DNA of 64,000 bases from Pseudobacteriovorax sp. (GTDB taxonomy: Bacteria; Bdellovibrionota_B; Oligoflexia; Oligoflexales; Oligoflexaceae): NCBI GenBank assembly GCA_013215145.1, contig JABSRP010000010.1, forward strand, positions 1-64,000, written 5' to 3'. The position numbers were made by a program, and so were the translations under genes. Every line of letters starts with the position of its first letter. The first letter of the stretch is position 1. This document shows, one piece after another, positions 1 to 8,244 of the stretch. The notes below the pieces were generated by a model. That model made no database searches. It was not told the origin of the DNA and was given only the letters and a program-made list of their open reading frames with translations.

Positions 1-54
1 GGTATTCTCTATCCGGTCTTAAGAGGTATATCTGGAGGTACTTTTCTCGTATTG

Positions 55-378
55 CTAGCGAGTTGGTCTATCATCATCAATGCCATAAATATACATGCCG
101 TACCAGCGTTGGCGTAGGTGATTCGTCTGACTAAAAAGTGAGCTGAAGCAATCTCGAAACCATTTCCAGCTTATCTTTGAACGAAATTTACAGAACGCAG
201 CCCTAGTAGGTACTCTAAGCTTATCAGCAAAGCCAAACACCTCGTTTAACGCGCGTTCGGCACCGTCACGGTTAGACCCAGAAACTAAAATAATCATCAC
301 TCTGAAAAAATTTTCAGCTGTGAAAGATCTGATACGACACGCTTTGTCTTTTTCGAGCATATATTTGGGCTGGAACAA
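55..378 (-). pseudogene. IS4-like transposase, N-terminal remnant
   Basis: A 107-codon reading frame resembles the N-terminal region of IS4-type transposases. It has the helical block around residues 53-75 (RVPTRAAFCKFRSKISW) and then YGIDDD, where IS4 enzymes carry the first catalytic Asp in a YxIDGD-like strand. The frame stops right after this point; full IS4 transposases run to about 350-450 residues. Downstream bases towards position 1 contain further stops in this frame, and another frame stays open, which suggests a frameshifted, decayed copy. No other transposase domain is visible in the window. The IS4 assignment rests on motif resemblance only. Confidence 0.5.
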
Positions 379-402
379 CTCAGGGGTTTGGGTTATTTTT
401 TT

Positions 403-476
403 AAAGCCATGTTCACCTCGGTATTAGTTTTTACCTGCGAAGTAAAAAAACACAATAATACCTAGAACATGGCTTT
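403..476. repeat. 74-nt long hairpin/cruciform element
   Basis: The sequence folds back on itself in three consecutive paired blocks: AAAGCCATGTTC (403-414) with GAACATGGCTTT (465-476), GTATTA (421-426) with TAATAC (456-461), and TTTTTAC (428-434) with GTAAAAA (442-448), around a 7-nt loop. It lies just upstream of the transposase remnant start. It could be the outer end of the decayed insertion sequence, an independent palindromic mobile repeat, or a transcription terminator guarding the remnant. Confidence 0.6.
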
Positions 477-606
477 TTCATATCCAGACAACTCCCCAGA
501 AATATTGACCCATATAGATTACAGCCTTAAGTTAACGGCATTGGATAGACGTTCCCTAGGACTAGAATTGCATATACAGAATTTTCGGAATTAGGATAAA
601 TAAGTG

Positions 607-635
607 TAGACAGCTTCCTCGATAATCAATATATT
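607..635 (+). promoter_or_regulatory. sigma70-like promoter of first tRNA-Asp
   Basis: A -35 hexamer TAGACA (607-612), a 17-nt spacer and a -10 hexamer TATATT (630-635) end 14 nt before the mature tRNA 5' end at 650. Both hexamers match the consensus at 5 of 6 positions. Confidence 0.65.
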
Positions 636-649
636 TCTAACTCCTTAGC

Positions 650-726
<77 letters not shown>

Positions 727-954
727 TATTCCTCCACATGACACCACCCTTTTATGCTCTTTAAATAGAATGAGTTTCACGATCTTTCGATAAAAACATC
801 GAGCCTATAATTTACTTTTGTATGATTTTTTTACAGAGGACTAAATTTCAAAGAAGAGCCAAGCGGCATTTACTGCTCAAAGTACGGAGAAGGAAATCTA
901 GATTAAGAACAATTGGAAATTCTGATAGACAGAGCAAAGCTCATGGAGAGAAAG

Positions 955-1031
<77 letters not shown>

Positions 1032-1045
1032 AGTTGGTAGAAAGG

Positions 1046-1074
1046 AATATAGGCATCTGCCTGTTTTCTGTCAA
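1046..1074 (-). promoter_or_regulatory. sigma70-like promoter of second tRNA-Asp
   Basis: On the minus strand a perfect TTGACA (1069-1074), a 17-nt spacer and TATATT (1046-1051) lie 14 nt upstream of the tRNA 5' end at 1031. The promoter sits in the short gap after ctaG. Confidence 0.75.
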
Positions 1075-1094
1075 CGTAAAATATTTATTTTTAT

Positions 1095-1979
1095 TTAAAC
1101 TGGCTTCATCTGCATTTCTAAAGCTAGTTGGTCTTTCTTTTCTTCCTTATTGGCCCAAACGAAAAAAACAGCTGTCATAGCAATCAACATGATAAGGCCA
1201 CCTGGGACCCACATAATAAGCCCCCCCAACCTTTGATCATGGAGATATCCCCATCGTTGCCAAAACTCAGGCACAGGCATCCCTTCGTAGCCATATAAGA
1301 CTTCGTCGGCGAATGTTAAAAAGGCACTCAGAATTACATTCAAGGCCATAATAAATCCAAGGTAAAGAATGCGAACCGGTAGTTTGAGCCGAGACTTCAT
1401 GGGAGCTGGGTCTATAATGTTACGCCACAATAACATCGCCGTAATCGCAAAACACGCATGCTCAAGTAAGTGGTAGTAGTCATTGAAGAGGGCCAAATTA
1501 TAAAATCTTGGAACATGCCAAAACCAATAGTTAACCTCAAATAAGACCAGCGCCACAATGGGATTAAAGAATACTGCAGACACGAAGCGATTCAACCAGC
1601 TTCGCAGGTAGGGGAAGTATATATAGCGGCGGAACCAAAGAGGAACCCCTCTTATGACCACAAAAAACGGGACCCCAAATAACATAAGAGGCACACCCAA
1701 ATGGGTAATCATCAAATGCTGCACCATATGAACCCAGAACAGGCGGTCAGCATAAGGGTCAATAGGGGGGCTAAGAGCCAAAATATTCAGGGCAATACCT
1801 GTTACGAACATCCATATCTGCCAGGGTTTAACCGGTTGCTTTTTGAAACGAGGAAGGGCCCTAAAATAAAATAGAAGCAACAGCACAAAAAAAACGAGGG
1901 CTGGGTCCCAGTCCCATTTCACCTCGAATAGATTATCAGGAAGTTCTTCGAACGCCCCATGGGCATAGGCTACTGACAT
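1095..1979 (-). CDS. ctaG: Cytochrome c oxidase assembly factor CtaG (caa3 type)
   Basis: This is a 294-aa polytopic membrane protein of the caa3_CtaG family. These proteins are encoded with caa3 oxidases and are needed for their assembly, probably in copper insertion. About seven hydrophobic segments are visible, and the His-rich helices include HMVQHLMITHLGVP and HLLEHACFAITAMLLW. I chose the ATG at 1979 (MSVAYAHG) because GGAG lies 8 nt upstream; a TTG five codons earlier has no good site. It is the last gene of the oxidase operon, 67 nt after ctaF. Confidence 0.88.
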   Translation of the reverse strand: MSVAYAHGAFEELPDNLFEVKWDWDPALVFFVLLLLFYFRALPRFKKQPVKPWQIWMFVTGIALNILALSPPIDPYADRLFWVHMVQHLMITHLGVPLMLFGVPFFVVIRGVPLWFRRYIYFPYLRSWLNRFVSAVFFNPIVALVLFEVNYWFWHVPRFYNLALFNDYYHLLEHACFAITAMLLWRNIIDPAPMKSRLKLPVRILYLGFIMALNVILSAFLTFADEVLYGYEGMPVPEFWQRWGYLHDQRLGGLIMWVPGGLIMLIAMTAVFFVWANKEEKKDQLALEMQMKPV

Positions 1980-2046
1980 GGTAATTCTCCGCAATGCTAG
2001 GAAGACTTACCATATTAGTAAATGAAAAAAGAAACAAGTCTACAAA

Positions 2047-2343
2047 TTAGAGCATGAGGGCCAATAAACCTGCAGCTACCCCAGAGGCGAGTAGGAGGGA
2101 AAATATAAAGGTATTTTTGAGCATTTTTGGATCATCCTTCAAATGCATATACCACCCCACAACCATTACAAACTTGATCAATGAAAAGATAGAAAGTGAA
2201 ACGACCAGAGAGACTTTACCAATACCCCATGGTTCTCTGTATTCAAAAACGGCCCACTCAAGGAACGTGATAACACTAAGAATGACACAGAATATCCAGT
2301 AAAGCTTTACGCCACCGCCATGGCTTGCGTGAGAATCAGACAC
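2047..2343 (-). CDS. ctaF: Cytochrome c oxidase subunit IV (prokaryotic COX4-like)
   Basis: This small subunit has 98 residues, a His-rich N-terminus (SDSHASHGGG) and three hydrophobic segments, with the family motif KFVMVVGWYMHLK in the middle. Length and hydropathy match the prokaryotic subunit IV of haem-copper oxidases, a structural subunit of the inner-membrane complex. Translation appears to start at GTG, preceded by GGAG. It lies 14 nt after ctaE. Confidence 0.85.
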   Translation of the reverse strand: MSDSHASHGGGVKLYWIFCVILSVITFLEWAVFEYREPWGIGKVSLVVSLSIFSLIKFVMVVGWYMHLKDDPKMLKNTFIFSLLLASGVAAGLLALML

Positions 2344-2357
2344 TTTTCAACTCCGCC

Positions 2358-2939
2358 TTATATATAAACAAAGAGATAAACGACTGTGAATAAAATAATC
2401 CAAACAACATCGACAAAGTGCCAATAAAGTCCAGCGACCTCTATCACAGTATCATTAAACCAAGCCTCACCTTTTCGCAGGGAAGTGATGAGGATCGAGG
2501 TTATCCATAATACTCCAACCGCAACGTGTAATCCGTGGCAGCCCGTCAGCATATAAAAAGCAGATCCAAACACACTTGTGTCAAGTTTAAGGCCCAGATT
2601 CACAAAGTGATTAAACTCATACCATTGAAAGCCAAGAAAAATCGCACCACCTAATACAACAACACCCAACCACGCCTGCATTTTTCTAAGCTCTTTTGTT
2701 CGGCAATAGTGCAAGGCTAGTACCATCGCTACAGAACTCATAAGCAGATCGAACGTACTCAATGTCGTCAGGTTAATATCAAATATCTCCGGACCAGTTG
2801 GCCCCTCTAGGCCTCGGTTACGTTTCACAAAATAGTTGACGATCAGTGTACCGAACAAAAAGCACTCAGACGCGATCAAAGACCACATCGCAAACTTCCT
2901 GTTATCTACACCTGTTACGGTCTCCATATGCGCACTCAT
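2358..2939 (-). CDS. ctaE: Cytochrome c oxidase subunit III
   Basis: The 193-aa subunit III has about five transmembrane helices, the usual number for the bacterial caa3/short form. Family motifs visible include ASECFLFGTL near residue 24, FQWYEF, the GCHGLHVAVG segment near residue 133, and YWHFVDVVWIILF near the C-terminus. It stabilises the catalytic core and does not bind redox cofactors. AAGGAG lies 8-9 nt before the ATG. It sits between ctaD and ctaF. Confidence 0.95.
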   Translation of the reverse strand: MSAHMETVTGVDNRKFAMWSLIASECFLFGTLIVNYFVKRNRGLEGPTGPEIFDINLTTLSTFDLLMSSVAMVLALHYCRTKELRKMQAWLGVVVLGGAIFLGFQWYEFNHFVNLGLKLDTSVFGSAFYMLTGCHGLHVAVGVLWITSILITSLRKGEAWFNDTVIEVAGLYWHFVDVVWIILFTVVYLFVYI

Positions 2940-2957
2940 CCACGAACTCCTTCTCGA

Positions 2958-4766
2958 TCAAGCTTCTTCAAATGACCAGCCGTAAACACTGACTACAACC
3001 ACAGCAATACCTAGTAAACTCACATATAAACCAATTCCTTGGACAAAAAATCCAGATGCAGCGACTGTGATTCCTGCAGCAAGGATGATTGGCCAATAAG
3101 ATGGGCCTGGCAAATGAATATCATTAGGGTCGTATTTTTCAGGCTTAGGAGGCTGTAGTTTTTTCCCATCTTCCGAGTATTTCTGATACCAGAAGTCATC
3201 TGTTCTAGTCACTGTCGGCTCAATACCGAAATTGTACTCATGCGGTGGTGAAGGGATTGTCCACTCGAGAGTACGACCATTCCAAGCATCTCCCTCAGCT
3301 TTCGCCCCCTTCTTCAAGCTCCAGAAAAAATTGATAGCAAATACGATTCCACCAACCGCTGTCGCGTAGGCACCAACAGAAGCAACCCAGTTCCAGAGAT
3401 CCCAACCTTGATCCACGGCGTAGGTGTAGTTTCTTCTAGGCATACCTTGGACGCCGAGAAAGTGCATAGGGAAAAAGGTCACGTTGAAGCCGATCATGTA
3501 TAACCAGAATTGAATCTTACCCATGGTCTCATCCATGAAACGCCCCGTGACCTTAGGGAACCAATAATAAATTCCGCCAAACAACGCCATCACCGCACCA
3601 CCGTAGAGCACATAGTGAAAGTGAGCCACTACAAAGTAGGTATCTTGGTGTTGAGAATCGATTGGTGCCGATGAATGCATGATACCGGAAAGACCGCCAA
3701 ATGTGAACATAGCGACAAAACTTAGAGCAAAAAGGTTTGCCGTAGTAAATCGAATGCGCCCACCCCAAACTGTGGAAATCCAGTTGAAGATTTTTACTCC
3801 AGTTGGGACAGCAATGAGCATCGTAGCAGCAGAGAAAAATGTTGTTGCCCAGGGTCCAAGACCTGTTGTGAACATATGGTGAGCCCAGACAGCAAAGCCA
3901 AGAAATCCGATAGCACAACTCGAATAAACCATTACGGAGTATCCAAACAGCGGCTTTTTAGAGAATGTGGTAAGAATCTCCGAAACAATTCCCATCGCAG
4001 GGAGGATAAGGATATAAACTTCAGGGTGACCAAAAACCCAAAACAGGTGCTGCCAGAGTATGACAGAACCGCCTTCGCCTGGAATAAAAAACCCTGTTCC
4101 AAAATGTCGATCAAACGTAACCATCAATAGAGCAATGGTAATTACAGGTAACGACAACATCAAAAGAACCTGAGTCACGAGATTCGTCCACATAAACATA
4201 GGCATTTTAAGAAGAGTCATTCCCTTACACCGCATGTTTAGTATTGTCACAAAGAAATTAACAGAGGCGATCAATGAGGCCAGACCAACGACCTGCAAGC
4301 CCATGGCCCAAAAGTCTACGGAAAGGTCTGGGGTATACTGCAACGAGGTCAAGTTTGCATAACCAAACCACCCTCCTCTTGGCACCTGATCGATGAAAAA
4401 GCCAAAGTTAAGGAGAATTCCACCAAAAAGAAATATCCAGAAACTTAAAGCATTTAGTCTAGGGAAAGCTACGTCCCGGGCTCCAATCATCAGTGGTGTT
4501 AAATAATTGAAAAAGGCAGCACTCAACGGCATGACAACCAAGAAAATCATGGTGGTTCCATGCATGGTGACCATACTATTAAATGTTCTTGCGGTAATAA
4601 AATCATTATTTGGGACCAAAAGCTGAGTCCGCATCAATATCGCTTCGGCACCACCAACAACCAAGAAGAAAAAAGCAGCCAATGCGTACATAATGCCAAT
4701 TTTCTTATGATCGACGGTGGTGATCCAACTCCAAAGACCTGTTTGCTGTGAGTTTGCACTACTCAT
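2958..4766 (-). CDS. ctaD: Cytochrome c oxidase subunit I (caa3 type)
   Basis: This is the catalytic subunit, which reduces O2 to water and pumps protons. The low-spin haem ligand region (MVTMHGTTMIF), CuB motifs (GHPEVYI with the His-Tyr pair, then AHHMFTTG) and the haem a/a3 ligand stretch HFHYVLYGG are all present. Twelve core helices are followed by a soluble stretch and a C-terminal hydrophobic extension of about 80 residues (GPSYWPII onward), as in several caa3 enzymes. The start at 4766 (MSSANSQQ) is preferred because AGGAGGT lies about 10 nt upstream; the frame extends 11 codons further without support. Length is 602 aa. Confidence 0.97.
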   Translation of the reverse strand: MSSANSQQTGLWSWITTVDHKKIGIMYALAAFFFLVVGGAEAILMRTQLLVPNNDFITARTFNSMVTMHGTTMIFLVVMPLSAAFFNYLTPLMIGARDVAFPRLNALSFWIFLFGGILLNFGFFIDQVPRGGWFGYANLTSLQYTPDLSVDFWAMGLQVVGLASLIASVNFFVTILNMRCKGMTLLKMPMFMWTNLVTQVLLMLSLPVITIALLMVTFDRHFGTGFFIPGEGGSVILWQHLFWVFGHPEVYILILPAMGIVSEILTTFSKKPLFGYSVMVYSSCAIGFLGFAVWAHHMFTTGLGPWATTFFSAATMLIAVPTGVKIFNWISTVWGGRIRFTTANLFALSFVAMFTFGGLSGIMHSSAPIDSQHQDTYFVVAHFHYVLYGGAVMALFGGIYYWFPKVTGRFMDETMGKIQFWLYMIGFNVTFFPMHFLGVQGMPRRNYTYAVDQGWDLWNWVASVGAYATAVGGIVFAINFFWSLKKGAKAEGDAWNGRTLEWTIPSPPHEYNFGIEPTVTRTDDFWYQKYSEDGKKLQPPKPEKYDPNDIHLPGPSYWPIILAAGITVAASGFFVQGIGLYVSLLGIAVVVVSVYGWSFEEA

Positions 4767-4808
4767 TTGTATTAACCTACCTCCTGGTTCAAGCAACAAT
4801 TACGAGAA

Positions 4809-5876
4809 CTAAAATGTCTTCGCTGTTGAATTATGCAAATATGCTGTCAGCGCTTTGATATCCTCTTCGGTCAACTCAAAGCCTTCTCCAAACACCATCA
4901 AACTTCCGGGCTTGACGTTTTGATAAGGAGGTTTCGCATCAACTGAGTCTCGCAACCATGTATGCATTCCCTCGGCATCATTTGGAAGAGTTCCAGCAGC
5001 CAACGTACGTCGATCTCCAAAATTAGTTAGATCTGGCCCGATCAAACCTTTAGCTGCGGTACCTTCGATAGCATGGCAGGTAAAGCAGGTTTTAGACATA
5101 AACAATTCTTGACCCTTTTTCTGAAGGGCCGTAGTGACTTTTGGTGGCGACTTCGCAACCTTAGTCCAAGTCTCGAACCGTTCCGCACTCAACACGACAG
5201 CCTCGTAACGCATCCGAGCGTGGGACAAACCACAAAGCTCAACACAATGCCCTTGGTAATAGTCGGCTTTTGCAGGGTCTTCAAGAGCTGGAGTCACATA
5301 ATTAATTGTATTTACTTCGCCGGGAATATTATCAACTTTTCCACCCCAACGAGGTATCCAGAAACTATGGATCACATCAGCTGACTTTAGTTTGATAGTA
5401 ACCGGCCTTTGTTCTGGAACATACATCTCGTTTGCCGTTACAATCCCGTATTCAGGATAGCGAAACTCCCACCACCATTGATGTCCGATAGCTTCGATAA
5501 CCAGGGCGTCTTCAGGCGGCTCGGCATACTGCTTCATAATTAGTTTAAAAGTAGGAATGAAAATAATGATGAGCAAGATGACAGGAATCACAGTCCATAG
5601 AATCTCTAGAACATGGTTTCCCTTAACTTGCTTGGGAATCGTTTCATCACCTTCCTTTTCGCGGAACTTCCACATCGCATAGCAGAATGGTATCGACACC
5701 ATAAAGAAGACAAATGTCACAACGATCGTGGTAATCAGGTAAAGCTCGTTGATGTCATTACCCCATTCGGTAACGCTGTGAACTGTCGACATCGGGAGTT
5801 TTTCGAAACAAGACGTTAAACTGAGGAACATTAGTGGGGCCAAAAGTATCTTAAGCCATCTCTTCGGAAATTCCAT
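4809..5876 (-). CDS. ctaC: Cytochrome c oxidase subunit II with fused cytochrome c domain
   Basis: The protein starts with a lipoprotein-type signal (LMFLSLTSC). Two transmembrane helices follow, then the periplasmic cupredoxin domain with the CuA site (DVIHSFW upstream, then HCVELCGLSHARM), and a C-terminal class I cytochrome c domain with CFTCH near residue 267 and a distal Met near the end. The fused haem c domain defines the caa3 type: it receives electrons directly from membrane or soluble cytochrome c. At 355 aa it is a normal length. It is the first gene of the operon; no ctaA/ctaB haem-A synthesis genes are in this window. Confidence 0.96.
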   Translation of the reverse strand: MEFPKRWLKILLAPLMFLSLTSCFEKLPMSTVHSVTEWGNDINELYLITTIVVTFVFFMVSIPFCYAMWKFREKEGDETIPKQVKGNHVLEILWTVIPVILLIIIFIPTFKLIMKQYAEPPEDALVIEAIGHQWWWEFRYPEYGIVTANEMYVPEQRPVTIKLKSADVIHSFWIPRWGGKVDNIPGEVNTINYVTPALEDPAKADYYQGHCVELCGLSHARMRYEAVVLSAERFETWTKVAKSPPKVTTALQKKGQELFMSKTCFTCHAIEGTAAKGLIGPDLTNFGDRRTLAAGTLPNDAEGMHTWLRDSVDAKPPYQNVKPGSLMVFGEGFELTEEDIKALTAYLHNSTAKTF

Positions 5877-5951
5877 GGGCTAGACCGACTCCATTTTAAA
5901 GAAGTAACAATAGAACAGCATCGTAAACCTGCCGCTAACTTAACCGAACGT

Positions 5952-5983
5952 TGTTATAATAACTACCAGATAAGTTCAAGGCT
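5952..5983. promoter_or_regulatory. Candidate divergent promoter region, ctaC / di-haem peroxidase
   Basis: The plus strand has an extended -10 (TGTTATAAT, 5952-5960). The minus strand has TTGAAC and TATAAC with a short 15-nt spacer over the same bases. The 339-nt gap between the two divergent genes shows no other feature. The direction of use cannot be decided by eye. Confidence 0.3.
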
Positions 5984-6215
5984 TAACACCTTCGATTCTG
6001 AATAAAGCTTTTGAAATTCAGGCTCATACATACTGGCATGTCACAGACACAAGATACGGTTGTGTTAGTAAGCTGTCTTTGACACCTTGAGACTCTCCAG
6101 TATAAGCATTTTGAAAAATATATCTTCCCAAAAAAATCTGATCATTCTTGAAAGTTAATGCATGCCGTTCTAGACATATAAGAGAAGGGTGTTCGTTTCA
6201 GGAGGTGCCTATCAA

Positions 6216-7595
6216 TTGACCAACAAGCTCCCGTACTATGTATTAGTCTTTATGGCCGCTTATTTTTTTATTCCTAAAGATTGGCTATTCGAGCCAACTG
6301 AGGCATTGACCTTCAATGCGGACTCACTGCGAGAGGTTGCCTTAACATTCGATCAGCGCCATTTGCCACAAACAGTTGTTAACACTGCCTACGCTGATCT
6401 TGGAAAGGCCATATTCTTTGATACTAGACTCTCGAAAAACCATCAGGTCGCCTGTGCTAGCTGCCACAATCCAGGACTCGGGTTTTCGGACGGACGTGAC
6501 CGAGCTCAGGGTATCGACATCGGACCGAGGAACACGCCGACTCTTATCAATATAGCTTGGAGTGAGTGGTTGTTTTGGGATGGGCGTTCGTACTCGCTAG
6601 CCCACCAGGCTTTAGGTCCCTTGGAAAGCCCAATCGAACATGGTTTAGACCGCTTATCCTTAGCTGAGGCAGTCATACGCTACCATGAAGTCCTTTACCA
6701 AGAAGCTTTTGGCTTGGTCGAACTTAGTGAAGATTTCGGCAGCAAAATCCCTACAAGAAAACAGGAGCAAAGGTTTTCCGATATTTCCTTGGAACTAGCA
6801 ACCTATGGACTAGCGACTTTAGCTAGCGAAAGCATTCAGCTTCGAACCATAAAAGACGCAAGTCGCCTTTCGATGAGCCCTCAGGAGCTTTTTCAAGCTC
6901 GCTATGGAAGACCTACTCAAACGACTATCAAGGTTCCTCATAGCGATAGTCAAAAACTAGCTACCAATCAAATTGCCATAAATGCCGCTATTGCCTTAGA
7001 CCACTTCCAGAGAACGATCGTTGCTCTTTCTAGTCCCTTTGATGAGTTCATCGCCAAGCTTAGTCAATCACCCACAGCAAATGACGCCTTTTCCGATAGA
7101 TTTGGCCCAAAACAATGGCAAGGATTCCAGGTCTTTATTGAAAGCGGCTGTCACAACTGCCACAGCGGACCCAGATTTACAGACGATCAGTTCCACAACA
7201 TTGGCCTACCCATCCTAAACGAAAAAATCGATCTGGGTCGCGCCCTAGGTATTATGAAAATTGACCAGTCGACGATTCCTTGTTCCAATCTTGAATCCGA
7301 AACGGAGGCTTGTCGAGAGATCCCTTATCTAAACAAATCTGCCATAGAAACCATGGGAGCATTTAAGACTCCTACTCTAAGGAACCTAACAAAAACACAA
7401 GCATTTATGCATGATGGAAGATTTGATTCTATCGATCAAGTTTTGCAACATTATCTGAACGTGGTAGGTGGAGAATCCCAAGGGATTGGTCACACTTCAG
7501 AGTCACTTATTGATGTTAACTGGAGTGAGGAAGAGATCGAACACCTCAAGATGTTCCTCGACAGCCTAAACTCACCAATAACGTTTCATGAATAA
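6216..7595 (+). CDS. Di-haem cytochrome c peroxidase family protein (MauG/CcpA-like)
   Basis: Two c-type haem sites are visible, CASCHN near residue 83 and CHNCHSG near residue 312. They are separated by about 230 residues, wider than in classical CcpA because of an inserted loop around residues 180-250. Family context motifs include GPRNTPTLIN, FWDGR and GAFKTPTLRN. A hydrophobic N-terminus fits export to the periplasm, where such enzymes reduce H2O2 or oxidise substrates with haem. Translation probably starts at TTG 6216, preceded at 9-nt spacing by a perfect AGGAGGT; a GTG at 6189 is in frame but has no such site. Length is 459 aa. Substrate unknown. Confidence 0.85.
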   Translation: MTNKLPYYVLVFMAAYFFIPKDWLFEPTEALTFNADSLREVALTFDQRHLPQTVVNTAYADLGKAIFFDTRLSKNHQVACASCHNPGLGFSDGRDRAQGIDIGPRNTPTLINIAWSEWLFWDGRSYSLAHQALGPLESPIEHGLDRLSLAEAVIRYHEVLYQEAFGLVELSEDFGSKIPTRKQEQRFSDISLELATYGLATLASESIQLRTIKDASRLSMSPQELFQARYGRPTQTTIKVPHSDSQKLATNQIAINAAIALDHFQRTIVALSSPFDEFIAKLSQSPTANDAFSDRFGPKQWQGFQVFIESGCHNCHSGPRFTDDQFHNIGLPILNEKIDLGRALGIMKIDQSTIPCSNLESETEACREIPYLNKSAIETMGAFKTPTLRNLTKTQAFMHDGRFDSIDQVLQHYLNVVGGESQGIGHTSESLIDVNWSEEEIEHLKMFLDSLNSPITFHE

Positions 7596-7599
7596 GAAA

Positions 7600-7627
7600 A
7601 GCGCTCTTTGCTTATGCATAGAGCGCT
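7600..7627. terminator. Terminator-like hairpin between convergent genes
   Basis: AGCGCTCT (7600-7607) pairs perfectly with AGAGCGCT (7620-7627) around a 12-nt loop. It lies between the ends of the peroxidase gene and rplX. The following T tract is weak, so termination strength is uncertain. Confidence 0.5.
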
Positions 7628-7650
7628 AGTTTCTAACTTGACCAATTTGC

Positions 7651-7989
7651 TTAGCTTAAGACCGTGCCTGATGCCTTAGCAAATCGAACTTTTTTACCGT
7701 CTTGCAACTTATATCCGATACGAGTCGGCTTGCTTGTCTTTGGGTCGACTAGCGCTACGTTACTAATATCAAGAGGTATGACTTTATCTAGAATTCCGCC
7801 TTCTTCACTCGTTGTGCCGGGCTTGGTGTGTCTTTTTGAGATATTCACGCCACCAACAAATACTTTGCCAGACTTGCGGTCCACACGGCTAATCTTACCG
7901 GTTTCACCTTTGGATTTACCGGTTAAAACGATGACTTCATCGTCTTTTTTTAGTTTGCATTTCACTTCGTACTTCGTTAACTCAGCCAT
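7651..7989 (-). CDS. rplX: Ribosomal protein L24 (bL24/uL24 family), isolated gene
   Basis: This 112-aa protein carries the KOW domain of L24 at the N-terminus (KLKKDDEVIVLTGKSKGETG). The L24-specific continuation follows: a VNISKRHTKP stretch, GGILDKVIPLDISNV and RIGYKLQDGKKVRFAKASG. L24 initiates 50S assembly by binding 23S rRNA domain I. The ATG at 7989 (MAELTKYE) has GGA at 7-nt spacing; a start four codons earlier is less likely. L24 is normally encoded between rplN and rplE in the spc operon, but here it stands alone between a peroxidase gene and dsbD. It may be a second copy or a relocated sole copy. Confidence 0.92.
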   Translation of the reverse strand: MAELTKYEVKCKLKKDDEVIVLTGKSKGETGKISRVDRKSGKVFVGGVNISKRHTKPGTTSEEGGILDKVIPLDISNVALVDPKTSKPTRIGYKLQDGKKVRFAKASGTVLS

Positions 7990-8244
7990 CTTGCGATCCA
8001 TAAAATTTTAGGTAGTTACAGTTGTGCATTGTCTCAATACACGCAAGGGAAATTTGCTTCTACGCAAATAATCCGCTCCAGTCAAGGCCAAAGAGTCCTT
8101 TAGCTCCAGAAAGATTCTTACCGTTCTTGACAAGAGATGGTAAGCCTTCGCCATAACAAGGGGTTACAAATTTTAGAAAAATCTAATAGGGTCCGATATA
8201 CATTATTGATCTTACTTCGATAACGTGAGCTCTTCGAGGAATTC

